From Arthrospira sp. PCC 9108 (lineage in GTDB: Bacteria; Cyanobacteriota; Cyanobacteriia; Cyanobacteriales; Microcoleaceae), in the NCBI GenBank assembly GCA_016745315.1, contig CP066886.1:186001-250000 (forward strand): a stretch of DNA of 64,000 nt. Reading direction: 5' to 3'. The notes beneath the pieces are model-generated. The model was not told where the DNA came from. It worked only from the letters and a program-made list of their open reading frames with translations, and made no database searches. The translations under genes and the position numbers were made by a program. Numbering within the stretch: the stretch's first letter is position 1; every line of letters begins with the position of its first letter. Shown here piece after piece: positions 20,911 through 29,437 of this stretch.

Positions 20911-22368
20911 ATGAGTAACGATATCAATACCCCTACAGTAGGGGGAAAGGGTAACTATGATGATGGTTATAGTAGGTTCGTGAAAGCCTATCAGGAGTTT
21001 AAGCGAGAATGTCCCAAAGGAGTGACACTCAAACTACAAAAGACCGGGGCTAGGTACAACCTACTATTGCAGTTTAAGCAACCACCTACCGGGAAACGGC
21101 TACCCAAAACGGCTAACCTTGAATGTACACCTCAAGGGGTGATAGACGGGGTTAAGAAAGCTAAACTGGTATCAGAAGCCCTAGGGACTATCACTAGCGC
21201 TAGTGAATTTTGGGATTGGTACGATGCGACTATCTTAGGAAAGAACCAGATTGAGGATAATCTGATAGCCTACCGGGAAATATTCCAACAACTGGAGGAT
21301 GAGTATTTTGCCGGGTAAAACCGCAATACAGGACGACCGCGTTCTCGCGATATCGCTAGCGACTTAGTGTCTTACCATCAAACCAAAGGAGTATTTTTTA
21401 AATGCTTCCCTAACTGGGATGAATATCCTAGCTGGGAAAGTTTCAAGGCTATGCTGTACACTCCCTTACAGAATGGAGAACAATTAGTAGGCTCCAAAAC
21501 CTTCAAGGGACGTTACTACATCTTAAAAGCCATAGCTGAGAAATCACCTAACAAAGAACACTTACTTAAAAAGCTTGAACCTATTGACCCCAAACAAACG
21601 CAATTCAAAAAGAAACAGCGTATAGGCATTGATGCTTTTAAAGATTGGTGGTATAGCGCCAAACAAGAAGCCTATACTATTAAAAACCCTCGATGTCAAT
21701 CATCTCGACATAACTGGTTATGGGTGGCTGGTATGGCAGTAATGTATGGGTTAAGGCCTACCGAGATAGCTGCGGCCGTTAATCTAACTAAGCCATTTGT
21801 AACGGATGATGGTATCACTATCAAAGCACTATCAGACCCTGATAATCAAGACAATTACTTGGTATTAGGAGATTACACTTACTTTACTGACTCAGAAGGT
21901 CGAAAAGTGAGTATCAAAACAGGGGGAAGGATTGTAGCTCCAATTCCCAGCCCTGAAATGTTTGAGTTTCTGGAATTGAAAAAACCTTTATTGCCTCAAT
22001 ATACCCCTAGAAAAGGCAGTAAACCTAAAACCATAGTTACAGGCTTTGAAGCTGCGTTTAGTAACAGACTTCAATCTATGAAATGCCCGGTAACTCAGAA
22101 ATATGCTTTTCGTAGGCTGTACAACCTGTTAGGTGAAAAGTATGGACTACCTATCGAGTTACGAGCTAGACTTATGGGTCATAGCACAATCGTTAATGAA
22201 GGTAAATATAAAACAGAAGGCATTGACGCTACCTTAGAAGTTCTCAAAGGGGTTTCTAAGTTACCTATACCATTGAACGTAGCCATAGAACGGTTAACAG
22301 CGTTAGGGGTTGATATTGATGCTCCAGAAGCTAAATTATTTCTCAGAGTTATCTATCAGATAGATTAA
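20911..22368 (+). CDS. Tyrosine recombinase / integrase (in-frame TAA at 21316-21318)
   Basis: A site-specific recombinase of about 485 residues if read through one stop. Residues 1-135 (20911-21315) carry a basic, likely DNA-arm-binding N-terminal domain. After an in-frame TAA the same frame continues as NRNTGRPRSRDIASD into the catalytic part. There the first catalytic arginine lies in MYGLRPTEIAA, and RARLMGHS with the tyrosine of NEGKYKTEG gives the box II Arg/His and nucleophile. Both pieces share a reading frame (offset 456 = 152 codons), so a single nonsense change, not an indel, splits them. An alternative is two proteins, the second starting at GTG 21367. The gene is bracketed by the 59-bp inverted repeat. 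Confidence 0.8.
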
Positions 22369-22396
22369 TCTAATCGTCAACCTTTCATAAATTAAC

Positions 22397-22428
22397 ACCC
22401 CTAGATTAAACCCTAGGGGTTATTTTAT
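22397..22428 (+). terminator. Intrinsic terminator after the integrase gene
   Basis: ACCCCTAG and CTAGGGGT form an 8-bp stem with an 8-base loop, followed by TATTTTAT. It lies about 30 bp past the integrase stop codon. Confidence 0.75.
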
Positions 22429-22447
22429 GGCTACAAATTGATGGATC

Positions 22448-22506
22448 CTGTTATGGCTTTGAGTAACACCTAAGTAACGGTAGAATAGGGGTTGTAGGCT
22501 ATATAG
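22448..22506. repeat. Right 59-bp inverted repeat flanking the integrase gene
   Basis: The reverse complement of 20833-20891, ending GGCTATATAG. It abuts the tRNA-Gln-like fragment at 22511, which places it where a recombinase core/arm site would be expected. Confidence 0.9.
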
Positions 22507-22510
22507 GCGA

Positions 22511-22530
22511 TTCGAATCCTTCCGCCCCAG
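22511..22530 (+). other. tRNA-Gln-like 3' end, candidate attachment core
   Basis: TTCGAATCCTTCCGCCCCAG reads as a T-loop (TTCGAAT), the 3' half of a T-stem (CCTTC) and an acceptor strand CGCCCCA plus G, the layout of a tRNA-Gln 3' end. No 5' tRNA part is found upstream, where the 59-bp repeat begins. Integrases often use tRNA 3' ends as att cores, so this is probably an att remnant. The identification is by pattern only. Confidence 0.5.
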
Positions 22531-23205
22531 TTTAGTATAAACCCTTATCCTAACAGCGATAGCGGGTTATTACTCAACCCCTATATCCTATTGAGTTACT
22601 CAGATATTACTCACAATCTAGTCCTAGCACAGGAAAATAATTCTGTCAATAGGTTGATTACTCAGTCAATAAGCACAACTTAATCAATCTGTCAAATACC
22701 CATACCACCCCCCTAACCAAACACCGATAAGGTAACTCTCTCGTGATAGCAGTCAATGGCAAGCCTATCGGTTCGTTACGAACCATTGACTGCTATCACA
22801 TCGGTCGCACCCCTAAGAGTGTTTGTTTCGGTTATGGGGGGAGGGTATGGCTCAAATTTCAAAACCCATAGGGGTAGTCAGATTATTAGTGAAATATTGA
22901 GGAGCCTACTCACTACCAACAAAATGCGATCGCATAATCACGACTAACCTGGCTATGACATACTGAAGCGATACCCCCAAACAACTTTTCAACTGGTAAC
23001 TTGTTTCGTCATCTCTCGCTGATACCTACATAATCCTAGAGAATTGATTCCCCATCGAAACCGATACCTACATACCGCTAGACAAGTCTCCAATTTATAG
23101 GGGTACTGAGTTCCGCACAGGATGATTACCCCTAATAGACGGGTTAAGGTTTTGGCTTAGGGTGTTTATTGTGGGTAAACTAGGGGTGGGTTCATATAAA
23201 CTTCC
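22531..23205. repeat. Left long terminal inverted repeat (about 675 bp)
   Basis: Matches, as reverse complement, 37082-37930 from TATAAACCCTTATCC at the outer edge to TTCATATAAACTTCC at the inner edge, with scattered substitutions and indels. It includes three inward- and outward-facing GAGTAA motifs near the outer end, a strong nested palindrome at 22743-22799 and one HIP1 site. No convincing gene lies inside; the 63-codon frame at 22756 is not supported. The copies have diverged, so this is not an assembly duplicate. Confidence 0.88.
22743..22799. repeat. Nested palindrome inside the left terminal repeat
   Basis: GTGATAGCAGTCAATGG (22743-22759) is perfectly complementary to 22783-22799, and the loop holds a second palindrome GGTTCGT-T-ACGAACC that partly overlaps the outer stem. 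The DNA can therefore adopt two alternative hairpins. The right copy (37664-37720) keeps the outer stem with mismatches and loses the inner one. Possible roles are a replication origin or a resolution/processing site. Confidence 0.85.
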
Positions 23206-23233
23206 AATAGACTACTGGCAATAGACTACTGGC
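23206..23233. repeat. Two direct 14-bp repeats at the inner edge of the left terminal repeat
   Basis: AATAGACTACTGGC twice in tandem, followed by an A run. The homologous spot at the right end (37054-37081) also has two tandem 14-mers, but of a different sequence (ACAGGAGTGCT core). Iteron-like. Confidence 0.8.
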
Positions 23234-23246
23234 AAAAAATACAAAC

Positions 23247-23278
23247 AACCCCTATCATGATAGGACACGATAAGGGTT
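23247..23278 (-). terminator. Terminator of the leftward gene block
   Basis: AACCCCTATC and GATAAGGGTT pair as a near-perfect 10-bp stem. On the minus strand it is followed by GTTTGTATTTTTTG. It lies just beyond the last leftward gene and before the terminal repeat, so it insulates the repeat from transcription. Confidence 0.7.
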
Positions 23279-23334
23279 AAGGTTGTTATTGAGTTAGGGT
23301 TAGCTGTTAGGTGTTAGGTGTTAGGGTTTAGGGT

Positions 23335-23661
23335 TTAGCTGTTACTCATTCTGCACTTAGTAATCATAGCTAACGCTACGTCTGTTAGCTTGTCTACAAT
23401 GAGTTGGTCAGATTTCCCTATGTAGATGTGATGATTGACGCTACCATCCCACCCTTTGAGGTTCCAGTAGGTAAAACCATTAATTGAGAGTTTTTTGCAA
23501 GCTGTAAATCGTTTACCATTAACCTCTACTGAAAAAGATTTATGGGTTTCTAGGTATTTAAACCATTCTAAAGAACCTACTTCGATACAGATATTACCAT
23601 GACCTACCAGAAACCCTTTGTAAGACCCTGTTAGTGTGACTACTGGGAGTAGCTTAGGCAT
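23335..23661 (-). CDS. Island hypothetical protein (108 aa)
   Basis: A small soluble protein with no recognised domain. I choose the ATG at 23661 because a strong ribosome site (GGGAGGTGA) lies 6 bases upstream; an upstream alternative at 23700 lacks one. It overlaps the preceding gene by 8 bp. The sequence mixes short strands and aromatic residues (GFTYWNLKGWDGSVNHHIYI). It is the last gene of the leftward block. Confidence 0.6.
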   Translation of the reverse strand: MPKLLPVVTLTGSYKGFLVGHGNICIEVGSLEWFKYLETHKSFSVEVNGKRFTACKKLSINGFTYWNLKGWDGSVNHHIYIGKSDQLIVDKLTDVALAMITKCRMSNS

Positions 23662-23935
23662 GAAAATCACCTCCCAGTAGGATATCGCTGTTATAACCAT
23701 TAAGGTTACATTCAGGTGATATTACGTCTGAATCGAATCGAGTAATAATTGGATACTGAGATTCTACCCATTTCTCGTGTACTGCCAGAAAGTCAATAGC
23801 GTAATTATGAGCAATTTCTGCTATCGTGATTCTATCCTCACGAGTTGCTGTTAAATTATTGCCAGCTAATCTGACAAAAATCTCCCTAGCCATTTCTGCA
23901 ATAACCATCATTTTTTCTTGTTCAAACTCATTCAT
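23654..23935 (-). CDS. Island hypothetical protein (93 aa)
   Basis: A mostly helical 93-residue protein (FEQEKMMVIAEMAREIFVRL). No family recognised. It is separated by 18 bp from the upstream gene and overlaps the next by 8 bp, consistent with a single transcript. Confidence 0.55.
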   Translation of the reverse strand: MNEFEQEKMMVIAEMAREIFVRLAGNNLTATREDRITIAEIAHNYAIDFLAVHEKWVESQYPIITRFDSDVISPECNLNGYNSDILLGGDFHA

Positions 23936-23953
23936 GGCTTTATTTCCTATTGA

Positions 23954-24232
23954 TTAATTGAACTTGTGATCATCATTATCGGGGTGATTTTGATTATTGT
24001 TGTGTTCTGTAATTTTTGCATCAAGCAAGGCTTCAATACCTTTGAGTAACTCGATTTCCGTGTTTAAAAAATGCCTGTGGATTTGAATAAATTCGACAAT
24101 TTCGTCGAATTGTTCAGATGTGATAGCAAGTTCTACTAAGTCAAGTAATCCTACAACGTTAGGATTTAATCGATTACTCATGTAGCTATATTCTACTACG
24201 TTTAATCCGGGTGTACTTAATTTGATTGACAT
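23954..24232 (-). CDS. Island hypothetical protein (92 aa)
   Basis: 92 residues, helical, with an Asn/Asp/His-rich C-terminus (HNNNQNHPDNDDH). An internal methionine (MSNRLNPNVVG) is an alternative start. No function recognised. Confidence 0.5.
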   Translation of the reverse strand: MSIKLSTPGLNVVEYSYMSNRLNPNVVGLLDLVELAITSEQFDEIVEFIQIHRHFLNTEIELLKGIEALLDAKITEHNNNQNHPDNDDHKFN

Positions 24233-24294
24233 GGATTTATCCTTTGATAGTGGTTAAGTTGTGATAGTTTAACGTCATTTCGGAAGGGTTTAAA

Positions 24295-24516
24295 TTATTC
24301 AATTTTGGTTAGTAAATGCTTAATATAATTAAGCTGTTTTAGGAGTAATTGTTCCTTTGCGACTGCCAGGGAATACTCGGTTTGACAATCATTCATTATT
24401 GTTATCAAAGTATCCTTAGCGTCTTGTTTGGTAGCATTGTAAATCGTGGTGTCTACCATTTGTTTAAACGTTTTAAACCTTGTTTGAGTAATAGCGTCAA
24501 TGTTATTTTGAGTCAT
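24295..24516 (-). CDS. Island small helical protein (73 aa)
   Basis: A 73-residue protein, probably all helix or coiled coil (SLAVAKEQLLLKQLNYIKHL). It lies 13 bp past the ATPase stop, so it is likely in the same operon. Unknown function. Confidence 0.5.
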   Translation of the reverse strand: MTQNNIDAITQTRFKTFKQMVDTTIYNATKQDAKDTLITIMNDCQTEYSLAVAKEQLLLKQLNYIKHLLTKIE

Positions 24517-24529
24517 TTTAATTCCCTCC

Positions 24530-25729
24530 TTAAATAATTTGTTTCCAAACGTTTTTGCCGTTTTGATTAATCATTGAATAGCCCCTGCTTTTCATTAGAT
24601 TAGTCAACTCTGAAACATTAACGCGACTATCAAGATATCCATCTGTTTTAGCTCTCTCAATGGCTTCTTTTAACGCTTTCGGGTCGATATCAGTTACAAC
24701 CTCGGTTAACTCAGGACATCCCGCGTTAATTGCCTGGTTGTTTTGTTTCATTTTTGCCTCAATACTTTGGCTTATAAAGCTGTCTAAAAATTGTTCAGTA
24801 CCCGATGATATTGTCAAAACCTTTTCATTTATTAACTCCCAGTAATCATTAAATTGTTTAATTGACTCTCTCAAAGGTGATTCATATATTAATGAATGTG
24901 TCGCGATAATCTCTAATGACAACCTACAATTGGTGATATCTTTTTTATGTTTCTGTAACAGTTTCTTAGCTTTACTGTATTGATTGCAGTTATCGAGATT
25001 TCGCCAGAAAATCTCTAATTGAGATGATAGCTTGTCTAGCGTTATATCCTCAATATCGCTTAATTCGTTTAATTCAAAATGATTCCCTCTATATTCCTCT
25101 GATGTCATAGTCTCTCGTTTTTTAAACCATATAGGAAACATCCGTCTTTTGAGTTCGTTTAACTCCCAAAATGTCCACAATGGATGTATTGAATTAATCA
25201 CCTTTAAAGCGAAAGCATTAAAAATCATGTTAGTTCCCGGTGTCTGACTACTGATGGTTATTCGGCTATTTTTGCGGTTTAACACCTTGAAAAGCGATAA
25301 CATATTCTCATTTTCAATTAATAAGCTAGGGGTGATATCTTCCCATACCAATATAAAATTTTTCTCAAATTCACATTGAAGGGGGTCATAAAATCGTTCA
25401 TGTTGTATCTTGTTTCTCAGTGAAGCGAAAGTGCTATTAGCAAGCACCGAGGTTGTCTTGTATAGTTCAGATGCTACGGTAGCTATCTGTGACTTTCCAG
25501 TACCGCTAGACCCCCAAAGGAACAGGATGCCAGCTGTACTCATAAGGGTTACTGGAGACGCTATAAACGAGGCGATAATTGGAAACTGAATATCAGGATA
25601 TGGTAGAACACAGACAGCCCGTAAAACAGACTCTAATTGCTCACCCAGGTTGCCTTCTGTGATTATTTCTTCTAGTTCAGATGACATCTGACTTCTAATT
25701 AGTCTATAATCAATATAGTCCTCAGACAT
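24530..25729 (-). CDS. AAA+/SF3-helicase-like ATPase
   Basis: 399 residues. Walker A is LWGSSGTGKS at 71-80, Walker B ILVWED near 124-129, a sensor-1-like polar strand RITISSQTPG near 155, and an arginine-finger candidate in LKRRMFP. The layout resembles the ATPase part of virus or plasmid superfamily 3 helicases and D5-type primase-helicases. A basic helical C-terminal region (residues 330-399, SELTNLMKSRGYSM) could be a winged helix for DNA binding. No primase domain is present. It is probably the replicative helicase of the element; packaging ATPase is the alternative. It is intact, unlike several neighbours. Confidence 0.65.
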   Translation of the reverse strand: MSEDYIDYRLIRSQMSSELEEIITEGNLGEQLESVLRAVCVLPYPDIQFPIIASFIASPVTLMSTAGILFLWGSSGTGKSQIATVASELYKTTSVLANSTFASLRNKIQHERFYDPLQCEFEKNFILVWEDITPSLLIENENMLSLFKVLNRKNSRITISSQTPGTNMIFNAFALKVINSIHPLWTFWELNELKRRMFPIWFKKRETMTSEEYRGNHFELNELSDIEDITLDKLSSQLEIFWRNLDNCNQYSKAKKLLQKHKKDITNCRLSLEIIATHSLIYESPLRESIKQFNDYWELINEKVLTISSGTEQFLDSFISQSIEAKMKQNNQAINAGCPELTEVVTDIDPKALKEAIERAKTDGYLDSRVNVSELTNLMKSRGYSMINQNGKNVWKQII

Positions 25730-25814
25730 GGTAGTAACCTCTTATCGCTCTTGACTTGTTGACATGGTATGGTGGTTATTCCCCCCTAAATATTTAGGGG
25801 GGATTTATTTGTGA

Positions 25815-26531
25815 CTACATTAATCGCAGTAATTCAATTAATGCAATTAATACATTAGAATCAAGTTGTTTAACCTTGTTATAAAGACTCTCAAAGCTAG
25901 GGTCACAATCCAAAACCTTAGCCCCTTCTGTTAACCTTTCCTCGAAGGTTTTGTATTTTGCCTTTCCATTAAATCCTGCTTTATTTTTAGTTTTGGATTC
26001 AATGAAAGCGTCAATATCTCCGATTGAGTAAGTAGCGAAAGATTGATTGAATGGATTAATACATTCAATTTCTAAGATATTAGAAATATCAGAGTTTAAA
26101 TTATCGTCTCCGATATTTCCCTCTAATATCCTGTCAGAAGGTCTGACTGATGATTGACTTAGATTTATTGTTGCTGTAAACATCACAGAACCGTCTGTAA
26201 GCATTGAGTCACTTTCGACTATTTTAAGCAATGCGAGTTCTGGAGATGTAGGGGTGTATTCTCGTTTTTTGCCGTTATATTCAGTCTCGTATTTTTCAAT
26301 ATAAAACCGTACAGCAATTAATTCTTTATCACCTTGGGAATAACTCCAATCCCTATCATTGAAGTTAGAAAAATCCCCTGATACACCTTTCCCGAATATC
26401 CATAAATGAGGTGACTTAATTCGGAATTATGCATAATCAACAATTAGAAAGGTTGCCGTTTCACCGGGCTTAACTGCACTGCAATAACTAAATTTATCGT
26501 CCTGTTTTTTGCCGTAATATCCGATACTCAT
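25815..26531 (-). CDS. Island protein of unknown function, broken by in-frame TAA at 26427-26429
   Basis: The frame starts at ATG 26531 (MSIGYYGKKQDD), meets TAA after IVDYA, then continues in the same register as FRIKSPHLWIFGKGV to a stop at 25815, about 237 residues in all. The total distance between the start and the downstream piece is a multiple of three, so one nonsense change explains the break. The start overlaps the end of the preceding gene by 38 bp. The middle is acidic (EGNIGDDNLNSD). A role beside the ATPase, for example single-stranded DNA binding, is possible but unsupported. Confidence 0.55.
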
Positions 26532-26859
26532 GATTAATTATCCTTTGATGATTGATTATGACGTTTGAAATTTTTTTGCATACCTCCCAAAATTGAGGGT
26601 TACCAACAATTGATACTCGTAGGCTGCCTTCATTTGTCAACCTTGCTGTAGCGTGACCTCTGTAGTCCCCCCTAGGGCTATAACAACCCATATAGGAATA
26701 AGCTAAATCAAGGATTTCCTGGGTTTTATGTTCCTTTATAGGGGTTAGTATCCGGTAGGCTATTTGAGTGGTTTCTGACTCAAATAGGTGTGGGTTATAG
26801 GTGGTGTTTATTAACTCACCGTCAATGGAAAATAACCCCTTGTAGTGCAGTTTATTCAT
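26494..26859 (-). CDS. Island hypothetical protein (121 aa)
   Basis: 121 residues, mixed alpha/beta, with a basic C-terminus (RIINHEYRILRQKTGR). Its ATG overlaps the stop of the upstream nuclease-like gene (ATGAATAA), so translation is coupled. No family recognised. Confidence 0.55.
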   Translation of the reverse strand: MNKLHYKGLFSIDGELINTTYNPHLFESETTQIAYRILTPIKEHKTQEILDLAYSYMGCYSPRGDYRGHATARLTNEGSLRVSIVGNPQFWEVCKKISNVIINHQRIINHEYRILRQKTGR

Positions 26860-27256
26860 TGTTTACCCTTGGAATCTCTAAGTTTTTCCAAAGCCCCTTA
26901 AACTCGTCGATATTGATAAATGAGATGCCTTGCCATCGGTAGGATGTCCCCCTTATAACAAACCAACACTGATTGACTAAACCAGGATTAAGGTACTGCA
27001 ATAACTGCATTTTTAGCTTAAATGAATCAGTTAATACTCCCTTAACTTCGATGTAACGATTAAAGAACGGACTCTAAAAATCTGGAATCCAGGTGATATT
27101 TTTCCAAGGTTTTGCATGTTCAATTAATGTCATTTTAGGGTGAACAATTAATTGATTATCATGTTTTCGTAGAAGGTGATAAACCCTACATTCAAATGCA
27201 CTTGAAAAATAATAGCTGTCTATTTTTTGTCCTCTAGCATTGTATTTATTTCTCAT
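26852..27256 (-). CDS. PD-(D/E)XK-like nuclease (RNA-guided elements not seen), broken by in-frame TAG at 27074-27076
   Basis: About 134 residues when read through. The first part has SSAFECRVYHLL, a helix with the Glu typical of the first core helix of restriction-like folds, and ends WIPDF. After TAG the same frame gives SPFFNRYIEVKGVL. The spacing of Asp (PDF) and the E-x-K of IEVKG fits the D...ExK active site. A CAG to TAG change would explain the break, restoring PDFQSPFFNRY. Its start ATG overlaps the stop of the preceding gene. It may be an endonuclease used in replication or Holliday junction processing. The nuclease call rests on motif spacing alone. Confidence 0.55.
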
Positions 27257-27599
27257 CTTTTGGGTGCACTCCGAAACTTCCGCTAGGGTTATCAATTTCT
27301 TTGTCTAAGCCATTTTCCGCCGCATAGATGCTGTATTCTTCTCTGTAATACTCAAGTGCATCCTCCATTAATTCCTCAAGTTTTTCGGGGTTTAATGGTA
27401 TTAATTTTTTAATGATTTTACCTAAAAAATAAGCGATAAAATCCTTATCAAACTTAACTAAAGTTGATGGCCACGTTATTCCTGACTTTCCACTGGAAAT
27501 TGGAACTTTGATATATAGGGAATGACCGATATACATCAAGGGGGTTAACGTGATGTTTCGTAGGTTAAGCCTAACCTCGGACCAATGACGTGGTATCAT
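27246..27599 (-). CDS. Island hypothetical protein (117 aa)
   Basis: 117 residues with strand-rich N-terminus (LNLRNITLTPLMYIGHSLYI) and an acidic helix (NPEKLEELMEDALEYYREEY). It lies upstream of, and overlaps, the nuclease-like gene. No family recognised. Confidence 0.5.
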   Translation of the reverse strand: MIPRHWSEVRLNLRNITLTPLMYIGHSLYIKVPISSGKSGITWPSTLVKFDKDFIAYFLGKIIKKLIPLNPEKLEELMEDALEYYREEYSIYAAENGLDKEIDNPSGSFGVHPKDEK

Positions 27600-27696
27600 G
27601 CTATAATTTCCTAATGCTTAGTGGCTACCGCTTATGTGCTTTTAAAATAGAGTCCCTAAAAAATTTACACATAAGCGGTTTTGTTTTTGGTGTGGA

Positions 27697-28161
27697 TTAA
27701 TCTAACCAACTAGAAAATGGGTTGACTTCATTATCTTCATCCTCTAAATCACTCTCAGAGCCCAATAGATGGTCTTCTAGTGCATTAATATCATCCTGTA
27801 TGGCTCCCGTAACCTTACGAGGTAGCTTTACTCCACCTGCTTTTAATAGCGTCAGGATTGCGTTGGTGACTCGTTTAAGTGTGGCAATCTCTGAATATGT
27901 CAGATAAAAGGTATTTGAGTTGATAATCTCCGACGTTTGGAGTTTGTTGGTCAATGATTGAATTAATGAAGTTTTGGGGTAAGGAAGGTAAGTATTAACC
28001 AACTCCAGAAACTTAGTAAACTGATTAAACCGACTCAACGTCTCTTGGTATTCTGTAGGAGTCAATACTTTATTAGTATTGACATTAGTTACATTTTCTA
28101 CAGTTACGCTACCTTCAATTGATTCTGTAACTGTATAGTTACCTTGCTCTTTTGAATTCAC
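27697..28161 (-). CDS. Island protein with acidic C-terminal tail (154 aa)
   Basis: 154 residues: a Thr/Val/Asn-rich start, a helical core, and a strongly acidic end (GSESDLEDEDNEVNPF). An acidic tail ending in an aromatic stretch is seen in single-stranded DNA-binding and replication accessory proteins, which would suit its place upstream of the nuclease/ATPase genes. This is an analogy, not a domain match. Preceded by a 190-bp AT-rich gap that probably holds its promoter. Confidence 0.55.
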   Translation of the reverse strand: MNSKEQGNYTVTESIEGSVTVENVTNVNTNKVLTPTEYQETLSRFNQFTKFLELVNTYLPYPKTSLIQSLTNKLQTSEIINSNTFYLTYSEIATLKRVTNAILTLLKAGGVKLPRKVTGAIQDDINALEDHLLGSESDLEDEDNEVNPFSSWLD

Positions 28162-28354
28162 TGTATTTAATTAAAATTATCTTATCTAATTAATTTATTA
28201 AAAATAAACATAAATTATACAATTTACACTTATTTATAAAAATATCAAGTATTACATTAAGTATATATAGAATGTACAAATAATAACCAATACAAAAAAC
28301 TCGTTAATCCTATTTTGTGATTTAACGGGTATATAATTAGCAACAAGATAGTTA
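28162..28354. promoter_or_regulatory. Very AT-rich spacer, probable promoter or origin region
   Basis: About 85 percent A+T with runs such as TAATTTATTAAAAATAAAC. It separates the structural-looking leftward genes from the replication-like genes downstream, so a leftward promoter is likely. No repeats are visible. Confidence 0.45.
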
Positions 28355-28995
28355 TTATGGTTTGTTGCCTGTTTTCTCAGGTAAAGCGCTAAGGTTTCCT
28401 TGTACTTGATTAGGTGCTTCAGTTTTACCTGTGGTTAGTTCTCCTAGGTTATCGAGGGTAATTTCAGATTCAGCCGGAATACGAAACATTGAGTTATAGG
28501 TTCTAATACTCGCGGGTTTTTTGCTCCAGTAATGAGCAAAAACATATAGCAAAGAATTAATCGAGAAAATTTGAGGAACTTTTAAACCAATAAATCTTAG
28601 CTTCCTATCACCCGCGTTAGTTCCTGATGTGCGATATGTTCTCCATACTCCACCCATAGAGGCAGGAGCTTCTACAAAAATCTTTGTGTACTCTATACGT
28701 TTCCATGACCTAACTCTAGCCCCTGGTATGATATTACGCCTATTAGCATTAGTTGATGTAGTTCCACTAACGGGAGGTCTCCAGATAGTTAAGTCTCGCA
28801 CCAGGACGGGTTCCTGTGTTACGGCGTTATCGGATAGCGTATAAAGCAGCAACATAGGCATTGGATAACATACTTTGATGTCTTGTCTACTGGAGCCTCA
28901 ACCATCAAACTCCTGCCGATACAAGTGCCTTTCGGTTCCGCTAGTTTAGCAACAAAATTTGCTTTATATTTATCGTAAGCATCATTTAATGGCAT
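28355..28995 (-). CDS. Island structural-type protein, frameshifted near 28865
   Basis: A reassembled product of about 212 residues. The start MPLNDAYDKYKANFV (ATG 28995) runs to SKYVIQ and then leaves frame; the remaining 168 residues read from about 28861 (LYTLSDNAVTQEPVLVRDLT). It has strand-rich segments and a Pro/Gln/Asn tail (EAPNQVQGNLSALPEKTG). No family match. Its position in the virion-like half of the island suggests a coat or accessory structural protein. Confidence 0.5.
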
Positions 28996-29075
28996 AATTT
29001 AACCTCATTAATTATCAAACAAAACTTTAGATAGGTAGACAACAATAGTGTTAATGTCTACCTAGTTAATGAACC

Positions 29076-29319
29076 CTAGTCAACAAAAACAGCGATGGCT
29101 TGTACATCGATAGAGCCATCAGTAGCATCCCAAACATCATCAGTAGGGATTGTTAGGGATACTGTCACAGCTCCAGTTGCCATGTTGCGGGTATAAGCTG
29201 TAACTACCGTTACACCATTAGGGTTTCTAGTTGCGTTTATCTGTGCACGTTGAACTTGCTCGATAACTTCTAGCAATTGGTGTTCGAGAGTGAGCATTAA
29301 GAGTTACTGGACTAGCCAT
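29076..29319 (-). CDS. Small island protein, possibly a coat subunit, frameshifted near its start
   Basis: ATG 29319 has a good ribosome site (AGGTGATG) and encodes MASPVTL before leaving frame; a second frame from 29297 gives LEHQLLEVIEQVQRAQINAT and a strand-rich end (ATGAVTVSLTIPTDDVW). Reassembled length is about 80 residues. Isolated by large spacers (about 80 and 120 bp), as expected for a gene with its own expression level. A helix-then-strands small protein would suit an abundant virion component, which is conjecture. Confidence 0.45.
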
Positions 29320-29437
29320 AATCATCACCTTTAATCAGTTAATACATAGAGCCTAGCATCATTAACTGAATTTGTCTGTTAACTATTTGATATATCAGAT
29401 GCTACATATATGTAGCTTCTATTCAATGAAAACTACA

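Noticed and set aside
22501..22530. A complete tRNA gene at the island edge
   Set aside because: Only the T-loop to 3' end is present; upstream sequence is the 59-bp repeat, so it cannot fold as a tRNA.
22756..22947. A small gene in the left long inverted repeat
   Set aside because: It overlaps the palindrome, has no ribosome site and is not kept in the right repeat.
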